Below the pieces are notes generated by a model. That model worked only from the letters and a program-made list of their open reading frames with translations. It was not told the origin of the DNA and ran no database searches. A stretch of DNA of 64,000 bases from Lunularia cruciata (lineage: Eukaryota > Streptophyta > Marchantiopsida > Lunulariales > Lunulariaceae). The stretch lies in NCBI GenBank assembly GCA_948567375.1, contig OX419755.1:11599001-11663000 (forward strand), written 5' to 3'. Position numbers and translations under genes: made by a program. Below, in pieces: positions 11,501 to 22,020 of the stretch (position 1 is the first letter of the stretch; each line of letters begins with the position of its first letter).

Positions 11501-12287
11501 ATTTGAGATTTGAATAGGCAGATATGAAAAGGTGCATTGTCATTTCGGATTTGCAAGTTTGTAGAGTCATTAGGAAGAGGTACATTAGGAAGATAACTGT
11601 CGATTGCTTCACTACTTAAGATTGGCATTTGTAGTCTTATGTTGTTCAGTGCTCATAATTCTGAGAATAGATAAAGCAAAGTGTTGTGAAGCAATACTCA
11701 TTGCTTGAGCTTGATTCCGAGTATCAACTTTGTGTCTATGTTTGTGAGTGTGTAGAGAAATTTGAAGTGCAAGTCAGTGTGTTTGTTGGATGTTGGATTC
11801 CGCAGCCTTGATCTTCATTCTGTGTGTTTGATCTTGAGTAAAGTGCAATCGGAGCAATGCCTTGACACATCTGAGAGGAATTGTAGTGTTGGTAGTATTC
11901 TACATTTGTGAGTGCATAACAGTTTTGATGTGAAGCAATTTTGATCGAGGAAGTTGTGCCTTCAGTGGAAGGGTGGAACACAATTCTGAGGTAAAGTCAT
12001 TTTGTAGTGAAGTGCCATTTTTGGGAGAGCCTGAATCATCACAATCAAGATTGTTTGGAAAGAATTGATGGAGTTGTGATTAAGGAGTGTGAATTTGTGA
12101 CAAGATTGAATCAATGCTTATTACTCTCTTTTGGGTGTGGTTTCTACCTGAGAGATTAAAGACGCAACCAAGAAGAACTATATATTACTGTTTGACTTTA
12201 TATTTAGACATTTCTGACTTGTATCTATGCGGAAATAAACTTTACTTACCCGATTACCACAAAAGTGATATTTGCCAGGTTGTCACA
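8506..12287 (+). mobile_element. Unclassified 3.8 kb element, copy 1 (TG...CA ends, 5 bp target duplication)
   Basis: The element starts TGTGGTACCCACA and ends CCAGGTTGTCACA. It lies between two GCTTT copies (8501-8505 and 12288-12292), and removing it rejoins the split family-A sequence. TG/CA ends and 5 bp duplication are typical of LTR-retrotransposon integrase. However, the 5' end does not recur near the 3' end and the 3' end does not recur near the 5' end, so no LTR is visible, and there is no polymerase, protease or integrase. The only coding content is one long frame at 9185-11494. The second copy at 37152-41011 matches along its full length, which supports these borders. It could be a non-autonomous LTR-type element with very decayed LTRs, or a different class. 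Confidence 0.8.
9185..11494 (+). pseudogene. Element-encoded coiled-coil protein, about 770 codons, broken by two in-frame TAG stops
   Basis: Three open frames (9185-9790, 9791-10282 and, after a short gap, 10313-11494) are all in one phase, separated only by TAG at 9788 and TAG at 10280. Copy 2 has sense codons at both places (TAT and TGG), so an intact single gene is ancestral. The start ATG lies in a context conserved between copies (GGAACTAGAAC just upstream). Residues 1-201 form a compact domain with RWTKSDWRLVLG, KPERTTYVMKHQAVFFHKMF and EPINWARCFHGR. Residues about 203-370 are acidic, with a basic nuclear-signal-like KSKKRSR. Residues about 380-650 are Glu/Lys/Arg/Leu-rich heptads, a long coiled coil. 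The C-terminus is acidic. The N-domain is loosely reminiscent of plant transposon-associated domains, but I do not recognise it. Function unknown. Confidence 0.8.
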
Positions 12288-12292
12288 GCTTT

Positions 12293-15200
12293 TAGTATCA
12301 CCAAATTGACCATTGCATTGTTGAATGTCCATTCAAGAATAGGCAATCTTGACAAATCACCCAAAATGGAGTTAATGGAGCAGAATGATCAAAGAAATGA
12401 GGAATCTTAGTAGGAGACTTTGAGCCACCTACAAGGAACTTGATTAGTTCCAATGGGATTGAAGGCTCAACCTATGCAACTTTGCTTCACTTGCAAGGTA
12501 CAATATTTTATCGTGATTGTAGAATTTTGGTTGATTTTGGATATTCAAAGAATTACATGTCTATGCAATTAACAAAAGAATTAAATATTCCTATCAAGCC
12601 AATAATTGGAAGGAGATTGATGATGGTGGATGGTAGAAAGGGTTTTGAATCTTGTTACCTTCAAGATTGGGAAGGAGTATTTGGAGTCTATGAAGTTTGT
12701 AGTGGCACTTCTACACTATGATGTCATTCTAGGTCTACCTTGGCTTGAAAGTCATAAGGTTCAATTTGATTGGAACCAACAACAAATTCAAGTACAACAC
12801 CAAGGTAGGAATTTCTGATTAGATTATTTGGCACCTTTGAGTAAGACACCAAAGAATATTCAGTCCCAAGATAAGAAGTTTATTGGGAAGGTATCTATAG
12901 AGCAATCTTTGAAAGAAGATAAGTCCTAAGATGGAAAGTTTGTCAATGAAGCAACCATAGAGTAAGCTTTGGAGGAAGATAAGTCTGTTTTTGTGATATG
13001 GATCAAGCCAATTGTGCATGGAGGATCTAAGGAGGATCAAAAACCTCATCAAGCAAAGGTTGATCAAATAGTCCAAGAATTTTCAAATGTATTTCTTGAT
13101 GATCTGCCGAAGAGATTACCCTTTGATTGTGTTATGCCTTTCAAGATTGAGTTATTGCAAACAAGTACTCCAATGAGTAGACCAATCTATCAGTTCTCAC
13201 CAAAAGAGTTGGATGAGCTCTAAATAACACTAATAGAGTTGTTGGAGAAGGATTTTGTACGACAAAATACATCTTCTTGGGGAGCACCGGTACTATTTGT
13301 TTCAAAGAAGGATGGAGAACTTCACTTCTATGTTGATTATTGTGGTCGCAATTAAACAAACATGAAGAATGCATATCTCTTGTCTCAAATTAATGACTTG
13401 CTTGATCAATTGAGTGGTGCATAATAGTTCTCCAAGTTGGATCTCCAAAGTGACTATTGGTATACTCCTATTGATAGAGAAGATGTACAAAAGACTACCT
13501 TTTGCACAAGATATGGGCATTTTGAGTGGAGAGTTGTGCCTTTTGGGCTCACTAATGCTCTAAGATCTTTCATGGATCAGATGCATCAGGTGTTGGATGG
13601 GCTATTAGATCAGTACGTGGTGGTATTCATGGATGATATTTCAATCTATAGCAAGATAGAGGTAAAACATGCAAATCTCATGCAAGAAGTCTTAAGGTGA
13701 CTATGTTAGTGGAAATTTTGCTGCAAGAAGTCAAAGTGTACTTTCTAGCAAAAGGAAATTATCTTCTTGGGTCACAAGATCTCATTTGGAGGGGATCAAG
13801 ATGGAAGAGGAGAAGATCAAGGCCATTACTTATTGACCTACTTTGAAGGATGCTACAAAAGTATGAGCACTTAATGGATTGGCAAGTTTTTACCAATGGT
13901 TCATTCACTACTATGCTCATGTGGCCACACCATTGATTGATCTCTTGGAGAAGAACTCAAAGTTTGAATGGACCAGCAAGCATGAAGAAGCATTTTAGAA
14001 GCTGAAACATATGGTCTCTTCAATACCCACTCTTCAACCATATGACCCTCAACTACCTTGTGTGGTTGATTTTGATACTTCTAACTTTGCAATTGGAGTC
14101 ATGTTGCAGTAGGAATTCCTAGATGTGTTACATCCCATTGTCTTTATGTCTCGCCGACTAAATATCACAAAAAGGAATTACTTTGCTTGAGATCAAAAAC
14201 AACTAGCAATGGTATATGCCACCAAGGTATGGAGACATTATCTCATGGAGAAACAAGTGATCATGCAAATTGATCACAGGCCCTTGTTGCAAACATTACA
14301 TTTGGAACACATGAAGAGTCAACATCATCAATGGGAGGATCAACTATAATTGTTTGACATCAAACTTGAGTACGAACTAGGTTGGTTCCATGTCATCACC
14401 AATGCCCTATCATGTTGACCTGATGAAATCTCTTCCTCTCATCATAGTGGCAATTATAATAGTATCAATTGAATCCAAAGTCCAAATCAAGTTTCAGATA
14501 ACTTTACAACAAGATCATTTCTTTTAGATGGTACAAGGTTGTCTTGCAGCATGCGACAAAGAGTATAACACCTTCTCCTTCAAGGAAGGCCTTCTATTTT
14601 GTGACAACCTGATCTTTGTTCCAGCCAATGGTGATCTCCAACTTGTGTGCCTTCAAGAAGCCCCTTATTTACCAATTGTTGGTCACATGGGTGTAGACAA
14701 GATCTTGGGTACCCTCCAACGCCAATGGTGGTGGCCCAACATGGCACAAGATGTTCAAGAGTTTTGTCTGATCTTGTGAGAGCTGCCAATGCAACAAAAC
14801 ACCATGTGGACTCCTTTAACCACCCCCATTCCATCTACTCAATGGGAACACATGAGCTTGGATCTCATCATATCCTTACCCAAGACAAAGCAAGATCATA
14901 CATCAACTGTGGTGTTTGAGGATAAGCTAAGTAAGCAAATCCATTTGGCACTAACCTTCAATACTGTGGATGCTCCAACATTGGCATAGATCTACTTAGA
15001 AAATATCTTCAAGCATCATGGGATGCCTTGTGTACTCATCTCTGATTGTGATCCTCAAATCACTAGAAAATTTTAGCAAGCACTCTTTTAGATACTCAAC
15101 ACCAAGCTTACTTTGTCCATGGCCTATAATTCTCAAATTAATGGACAAAGCAAATGTGAAAATTGCACCTTGCAGGATATGTTATGTGCTTTCATCAATG

Positions 15201-15944
15201 CTCACCATAAAAACTAGAATGAATGTCTTGCAATTGCTAAGTTTGTATACAATAATTCCACATAGGTAAGCACCGGATTCTCTCCTTTCTTCCTTAATTT
15301 TGGCCAAGATCCACTTGTTCAAAATTCTCTTCTTGCTACTCCTCCATTTCATGTCCTTCATACTTTCACCTTCTTGACCACCATATCCTAATCTCTCCAA
15401 CAAGCCAAATCTCATCTCCTTGTTGGTTAGAATTGTTAGAAACAATATGTAGACCACCATTGTCATGATCTCACCTTTCAACTTGGTGATAAGACCATTC
15501 TCTCCTCTAGTAACCTACCCTTGCCACTTGATACCCAAGTCCATAAACTTGCTCCTAATTGGATAGGACACTTTGATGTCACCCAAATCATTTCTCTTAT
15601 TGCTTATTAACTTGCCTTGCCTTGCGCATCCACCCTATCTTTCATGTTTCCAAGTGAAACCCTTTGTTCCGTATCCATCTTCTTTTTCCTCTTGTGTCCA
15701 ACCTCCTCTTCCTCTTGTCCCTATCAATGATCATGAGGAGTATGAATTTGATCATATCCTTGCACGTTGCCACATTCAACAAGGCCGACAACAACATACA
15801 TAGTACAAAGTCCTCTAGAAAGGGTATCCTCTTCATGATGCTACTTGGGAGCCTCTTTCTCATCTCAAAAATGCACAAATGGCCATCCAAGAGTTTGAAG
15901 CTTCAATAGTGATAGAGACATCAGCAAATAGTGGTGTGAGAGTA
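12293..15944 (+). pseudogene. Family-A zinc knuckle, protease, reverse transcriptase, RNase H and integrase (decayed)
   Basis: This resumes the interrupted family-A element. In order: a mutated zinc-knuckle end near 12300-12350; a protease-like VDFGYSKNYMS near 12520-12560; reverse transcriptase from about 13050, with PFKIELL, SRPIYQFSPKELDEL, a frame at 13437-13700 ending VVFMDDISIYSKIE (the FxDD catalytic pair is intact), and PFGLTNA; RNase H near 14060-14440 (VYATKVWRHYL); the integrase His-Cys region near 14680-14780 (HMGVDKILGTLQRQWWWPNM); and a DD(E) core near 14850-15160 with LDLIISLPK and ISDCDPQIT. Numerous stops and shifts make it inactive. It ends in the 3' LTR at 15945 after a purine-rich GTGGTGTGAGAG. 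Confidence 0.85.
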
Positions 15945-16365
15945 TGTAACAATATGGAGTTTACCAATGAGTTAGTTATGGTTAATGAAGTAGCAAATAG
16001 GCCAAATTAGTCTAGAATATTCTAAAAGTATCTAGGAAGCTACTTGGCACCTTCCAAGTATTGGGTAACGTGCATGCCAAGTGGTGATTTCTAGAAGGAA
16101 GCTTCTTGGGAAGCTTCCAAGTAGCTTGCACGCCAAGTAGGTAGCTTCTAGAAGGAAGTTTCTTGAGAAACTTCTTTGTTAACTTGGCTTGCATTCCAAG
16201 AAAATGGCTTTAAGAAGCTTCTTGAGAGCTTTTCAAGAGCCTTGTATGTTCTTTACAAATACCAAAGCCTAAGCTCATGTTAGACATTTGGAGTTTCTCT
16301 CATCCAAGAGTCCAAATGTGATCTTTCACTTTCTATTCTCCTATTTCTCTCCTCAGTCTTTTACA
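15945..16365 (+). mobile_element. Family-A Ty3/gypsy LTR no. 3
   Basis: The LTR is 421 bp, starting TGTAACAATATGGAG and ending GTCTTTTACA. It is the 3' LTR of the unit starting at LTR no. 2. GAA/TTC inverted pairs recur through its first two thirds (for example 16095-16115 and 16150-16175). No primer site follows; instead a zinc-knuckle fragment begins, showing a deletion. Confidence 0.82.
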
Positions 16366-17503
16366 ACTTTGCACTACAAGAAGGGAAAGCCTACTACAAA
16401 ATGATGGTTGTTTTTATTGTTGCCAAATTATGATTGCCAAGCAAGATCATACAACAATTATGATATTTCTTGATAAGTTTAGTAAGAAAATCCATTTGGC
16501 ACTAACTTTTGATATGGTGGATGCTCCAAAATTGGCCTAGGTCTACTTTGACCATGTCTTCAAATATCATGAGATGTCTCATGTATTCAATTTCTACCAT
16601 GATCCTTTATTCACTGGTAAATTTTGGCAAGCACTCTACAAGCTACTTGGCACCAAGCTTGCTTTATCCAAAGCCTATTATCATCAAACTAATGGGAAAA
16701 CCAAATGTATAAATCACACCTTGGAGGATATACTTTGTGTCTTTGTTAACATTCACCATACCAACTACGATGAATGTCTTGCAGTTGCTGAGTTTGCCTA
16801 CAATAACTCCAAGCAGATAAGCATTGGATTCTCTCCCTTCTTCCTTAATTTTGGCCAAGACCCACTTGTTCCAAATTCCCTTCTTGATCCTCCTCCATCT
16901 CACATTCCTCTACTTCCACCTTCTTAACCACAATATTCCACTCCCTAGAATAAGCTAAATCTCATCTCCTTGTTGCTCAAAATCATCAAAAGCAATACAC
17001 AAATCACCATTATTATGATCTCACCTTTCAACTTGGTGATAAGTTCATGCTTTCTTCTAGTAACTTACCCTTCCCACTTGGTACACAAGTTTGTAAACTT
17101 GCTCCTTATTGGATAAGTCCATTTGATGTCACCTAAATCATTTCTCCTATTTCTTATTGACTTATCTTGCCTTGTCATATGCAAATCCATCCTATCTTTC
17201 ATGTTTCCAAGTTGAACCCCTTTGTTTCTAATCCATTTCCCTTTTCCAATCATGTCTAAACCCCATCCTCCTCTTGTTTGTATCAATGATCATGAGGAGT
17301 ATGAAGTTGATCATATCCTTGCATGTTGTCATATTCAAGGTGGTCCCTAAGAACATACTGATTACAAAGTCCTTTGGAAAGTGTATCTCTTTCATGATGC
17401 CACTTTTGAGCTTCTTTCTTATCTCCACAATGCAAAAAAGGCCATCCAAGAGTTTGAAGCTTCTATGGTGACGAAGACATCACCAACTAGCAGTGGGAGA
17501 ATA
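16366..17503 (+). pseudogene. Family-A internal remnant: zinc-knuckle fragment fused to integrase
   Basis: About 80 bases matching the zinc-knuckle coding segment (GATGGTTGTTTTTATTGTTG) are joined directly to the integrase core. The open frame 16574-16927 encodes the integrase C-terminal half, including HQTNGKTKCINHTLEDILC and the conserved AEFAYNNSKQISIGFSPFFL block. The following DNA matches the pol 3' end near 15400-15930 and 51000-51560, and ends with the purine tract GCAGTGGGAGAATA. Protease, RT and RNase H are missing. Confidence 0.8.
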
Positions 17504-18010
17504 TGTAATAATATAGAGTTTATAGATGAGTTATTCAAGACTAACAAAGTAACAAACAAGTCAAATTAGCCAAAATTTATAAGAATATTCTAGAAGTATC
17601 TAAGAAGCTTCTTGGTACCTTCCAACTATCAGATAAAGTGTATACCAAGTGGCAACTTCTAGGAGGAAGCTTCTTGGAAAGCTTCTCGGCTAGCTTAGCT
17701 TGCACGGCAAGTAGGTGGCTTCTAGAAGGAAACTTCTTGGGAAATTTCTTGACTAGATCAGCTTGCATGCCAAGTAGGTAACTTCTAGAAGGAAGCTTCT
17801 CAAGAAGCTTCCCGGTTAACTTAGCTTGCACTCTAAGAAGGCAGTTTTTAGGAAATTTCTTGGTAAACTTCTCAAGAGCCTTGTATGTTTCCTATAAATA
17901 CCAAAGCCTAAGCTCATGCTAAGCATTTGGAGTTTCACTCATTCAGGAGTCCCAAGATGATCTTTCCCTTTGATATTACATTCTTCTATTTCTCTCCTTG
18001 GTTTTTTATA
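17504..18010 (+). mobile_element. Family-A Ty3/gypsy LTR no. 4
   Basis: This is the longest family-A LTR, about 507 bp, starting TGTAATAATATAG and ending TTTTTTATA (mutated from TTTTACA). It shows the internal repeat most clearly: TTCTAG blocks at 17657, 17720 and 17783, exactly 63 bp apart. The bases after it (GACTA) differ by one from those before LTR no. 1 (GAATA), a possible but weak target duplication for the entire chain. Confidence 0.8.
17783..17811. promoter_or_regulatory. Heat-shock-element-like cluster in LTR no. 4
   Basis: TTC at 17783, GAA at 17788, GAA at 17792, TTC at 17797, GAA at 17804 and TTC at 17809 give three inverted pairs with 2-base spacers. This is the third of three phased repeats in this LTR. 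Function is inferred from the motif. Confidence 0.5.
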
Positions 18011-19941
18011 GACTACACATGCTCTTGGATGGAGGAGTTATATAGCAAGTAGTGAGTTTTGGTATATCCTACATCTAGGAGTTAGAGAGTTTGCAAAATA
18101 TTTGTGTATCACACTTTGAGGTGATCTTCTAGATGAGTGATGCTAGGAGGGATGTAGAGCACTTTCTATGGTCTATGTGGGATTGTGATTTCTTACCTGA
18201 TGGAGTACACACTAGAGTGCGCCTCATGGGATGGTTTGGTGAGAGAGATATGTTCATTGATGAGTAAAGAGGTTTTATGGTTTGACCTTATAGAAAATTC
18301 AAATCACTAGGGCTATCTGTCCATAAGAGATATATTGATAGTTGATAGTGTAGCACTTCCATATTGTAGGAACCATACCCATGGTACTATACATCTTCCT
18401 AGATTTACTCCACTTGATAGAATTAGGTAATCACACAGTTCACCACTAGATCTCTTGATAGCTCCACTATCAAGATTTATAATATACACCCACCTGACTT
18501 TTATATTTTTAGAGTATGAGTGGACATCATTAGGGATTATAGTGGAGATCTATATGAGCTTTTGATGGGTTTTTTTCATGAACTCCCTCTACATCCCACA
18601 AATGGATATAGATGTGGACATATAGCCCTTTTTTTCCTTTGTATAAGCCTATATAACAGCTTGGAGGATGCACTACATCTCACATCACACCGTACTTAGA
18701 CTTCATCCTACATCAAATTTGTATATTTTATGCACACTATAGTATTTTACTTCTTGAGTACATTTTATTGTCTTATTTGTAACCTTTCTATTATTTCTTT
18801 ACGTGGAATCATATAAACGTAATGTGTATTCAATGGACTGCATAATTTTTTCTTACACTTACTAGTATGTACAAACTCAAATATGCATATATCTATATAA
18901 TCTATATCTCATAGGGGCTCCTATGTTCCCTATTTTGCTAATACCTATAATTCTATAATACAATGTTTCCTGGTTTTTTAATGTCTATATATCTATAATA
19001 CAATGTCTATAAAACTTAAAGACAACGACCACTCATTTATTTACAATGCTTGCAACAATTATTTACAATTCAGATTATTTATGATTTTGATTATAATTGA
19101 GATTATGATTTTGATTACTATTTTCTTATTCTTAGTCATATGTACAAACTCATAAATGCTTATATGCACATATCTATATAACTTATATCTTATTGGTTGT
19201 TCTTGTGTTTCTTGGTCTTTTCAATGTTTATAACTCTGTAAGACAATATCTATAAAACCCTAGGACATACACTCATTGATTTATAATGATTGCAATGATT
19301 ATTTTTAATTTAGATGATTTATGGTTAGATTTATTTTAAATAGTAAATGAGTGCATATAAGCTACAATGCTCCTCATATACATGCATACTAGATATTGGA
19401 GCACATTTTAGCCTATAGAGCTAATGACATATTCATACTTTCTGATGGTAGTGCACATGCATGCATACAAAGCACCAGGAGAGTATACTAGATGTCAAGA
19501 GCACATATAGGCACATACGGCTAATGGCAAATGCATACTGGCTGATTGTAGCACATATGCGCTCAAACAAGAAGCTAATAGGTATTTGAAGCTGAAAAGC
19601 GTTTCATTATCACTGTCACATTGAACAGCATATGGAACCCATTTTATTATCATCAACGCATTTCAAAGCTATTGTTATCATTATCATGATCATCATAATG
19701 ATTATAATTTGGCACATGAAATGTTGTGTCACTAGTGTAACTATGGTGATGTGTATTTATATCCCATAGCATAGTAACAATGCCTTTTATTTCCTTAGAG
19801 CGCATCCTTGTGCATGTTAATTCAAGAATCATGGTATGGAACATCCTAGCCTTGGAAGTTTGTTCTTTAAATCTGAGGTTCTATGCTTTTGAATCTAATC
19901 TTCTCTACATGCAAAAAAATTCAGCTTTGAAATCAAAGTTT
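18011..19941. other. AT-rich DNA with coding relic and degenerate duplications
   Basis: At 18110-18270 a plus-strand reading (SDARRDVEHFLWSMWDCDFL, then GWFGERDMF) looks like the remnant of a protein I do not recognise. The rest is AT-rich. A degenerate duplication of about 200 bp pairs 18868-19100 with 19138-19325 (shared ATGTACAAACTCA and ATATCTATATAA). A second pairs 19387-19460 with 19486-19565, around ACTAGAT and GCTAATG. No functional gene seen. Confidence 0.4.
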
Positions 19942-21135
19942 TTAGCTTTGGCTTTCAACTTTTGCCGCTTCAGCCTTTAAATTTTTTGCTTCCACCTTCA
20001 CTTGAAACTTCTTTATCATAGTGGTTTTGTGAGTATCAATTTTAGCTAATTTGCATCTCTCTTTCACTTCAAGGGAATCCCTCTCAGATTTTATATGAGT
20101 TGCCAAGTCTTGCAAAATAGAGGCAAAGGATGGTGTAGGCTTTAAAGATTGTGTGATGAGTTTTCTCCTCTTCCAACCTTCATCCTCATGTTCCACTTCT
20201 TTGCTCTTCCAACCTTCCTCTTTGTGCTTGTTTCCTTGTTCTTCCCACCTTTGTCCTTGCACTCTCCATCCTCATCTCCATCTTGAATCATCTCATTGGT
20301 TGCTTTCCTAACATCAAAATGTCCATGGCTTTCATCTCCAAGTCCACGAGTGTTATCTTTATCTAGTCCGTGAGTGTTATCTTTATCTATAGTTACAAGG
20401 CATAGATAAAGGAATTGAATCCAACACAAGAAATGTATAAAAAAAATGCTTGAGTGTTCTTGACACTAGAGTGTCAACTTCCTCCTCTTCAAGCGTAACA
20501 TCCTTGTTTTGGTGCCTCATTCCTTTGGCCATGCAAATTCCCATGCTTATAAGCACTAGTGGAGCAATGTTTGCTCTACAATTGAGCATCATATCCATTC
20601 TCTCAAAATGAGGGCAAAGATTATTTACCTTATCACCTATGGTACTCCAACCCCTTTTTAATTCCTTCTCAATGAGTCCTTCCCTATGTGCTTGTCCTTT
20701 GAGTCCCAAGAATCCTTGTACGATTTCATATAGCATACACACTTCTTGTATAATTTATCTCCTTCCATAAACTTAGGAAAGCCTTTCCCATGTTGTATTA
20801 AATAAGTTGCCATGTAACTAAAAGTTGTGCTCTACAATTGAACATCATATCTATTCTCTCAAAATGAGTGCAAAGATTATTTAACTTATCACCTATGGTA
20901 CTCCAACCCCTTTTTAATTCCTTCTCTTCTGAACTGGTTTCTTGCACATGCTCCCTATAATTTGTGCAAAATACTCTTCATCTTCTAAATAATCTAGAAT
21001 CTGCCCATAATGATGGGAGATTATACGAAACCTCTCATCTTCTAATTTCATTTTGCTCTCGGTGGGAGTGGAAGAAGGAGTGGTGTAACCATTTCTTGAG
21101 CAGATCTTGGAAAGTGCCACATTCACGAGATACAA
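19942..21135 (-). pseudogene. Minus-strand coding relic, Lys/Glu-rich, unrecognised
   Basis: Four adjacent minus-strand open frames (21135-20914, 20742-20383, 20429-20142 and 20262-19942) run in the same direction with codon-like composition. Together they look like one protein broken by stops and shifts. The first contains KMKLEDERFRIISHHYGQIL, the second KRGWSTIGDKVNNLCPHFER, the third and fourth a charged Lys/Glu-rich tail. A SANT/trihelix-type DNA-binding region of a transposon is conceivable from the Trp spacing, but this is a guess. A 98 bp segment within it is duplicated. Confidence 0.4.
20573..20926. repeat. 98 bp direct repeat, copies 256 bp apart
   Basis: 20573-20670 and 20829-20926 match at all but about four positions. 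Both begin GCTCTACAATTGA and end TTTTTAATTCCTTCTC. The high identity inside a decayed coding relic suggests a fairly recent local duplication. Confidence 0.85.
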
Positions 21136-21774
21136 AGACTTGAATTGTCCTCCATGATCTCTACTAGTGCATTTTTCAAATTACAATCCAAGACAGAGTG
21201 CAGAATGCAGTGTACCGCCATCCAAGATGAGTATATTGGCAGCTCCAAATTGAGATGTCAACTATACACATAAAATGAAACGAAATCAATTGTGAGAGGG
21301 AAAATTTGAATATCTCAAGTGTGTATGATGTACCTGTCCTTGTTCCACGTTAATCATGCTAATTTTCTCTTGTCAATCTGTCAATATTTTGACCAATATC
21401 CTTCCTCTAATCTTACCCATAAACACCCGTACACTCTATAAATGAAAGCACCCCGCTGAAACCCAAATTCCATAGCCCATAAAAGGTTCTATGGATGGTA
21501 TTTAGTTATTCTTTTTACGAGTTTGAGCAAAAAATATTTGCGAAATTCACCCCTACCTTTATAGTTCCGTCGATCTTACTGTTGAAAACCCCTATTGTTC
21601 CCGTTATTCGACTCAAAGCTCCCCCATAAAGAGACCACCGTGTTGAATCAAGTGCCTCTGCGTCAGCTGTTGTCTGAGCATCACCACCAGTTCCATGACT
21701 GAAAACCTCACCCGGATTGAATCAAGAGAATGTGCATCCTCTCGTGGTATCTCATCTGTTGTTTTTTCCCATAT

Positions 21775-21999
21775 TCAGTTCAGAGTTAACATGTTACTAC
21801 CATCGGGGACCTCTCGTACTGCCATTTCTGCAAATGAATCCCCAATGGATGACTGGTCACCACCGTCGTCTTCAGTTGCCACCGATAGAAGTTCCGAGAG
21901 TCTTCCACGGGCGCAGGTCTGAGCTTCAGGCTTCGCGTATTGGCACACAAAGAGGACAAAAGACACATAAAGAACTACCATCGTAATTCGTTTTGCCAT
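21775..21999 (-). CDS. Possible first exon of a small secreted protein
   Basis: On the minus strand an ATG at 21999 opens MAKRITMVVLYVSFVLFVCQ, with a hydrophobic stretch followed by a polar AKPEAQTC boundary: a textbook signal peptide. The rest is acidic (EDDGGDQSS) and ends at a stop at 21775. A plausible donor (G|GTAGTA) lies near 21798, so the exon may end before the stop and continue downstream. An upstream in-frame ATG at 22020 would add seven residues and spoil the signal peptide, so I prefer 21999. GC is higher than in surrounding DNA. Family unrecognised; it may be a fragment. Confidence 0.35.
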   Translation of the reverse strand: MAKRITMVVLYVSFVLFVCQYAKPEAQTCARGRLSELLSVATEDDGGDQSSIGDSFAEMAVREVPDGSNMLTLN

Positions 22000-22020
22000 T
22001 GCTTCCAGTTCCTGGAACAT

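Noticed and set aside
5534-18015. GAATA / GACTA as target duplication of the whole four-LTR chain
   Set aside because: There is one mismatch, and the left five bases are also explained as the purine tract of an upstream internal region, so it is not convincing.
18870-19330. Possible centromeric or satellite array
   Set aside because: There are only two diverged copies of the segment, too few for a satellite.
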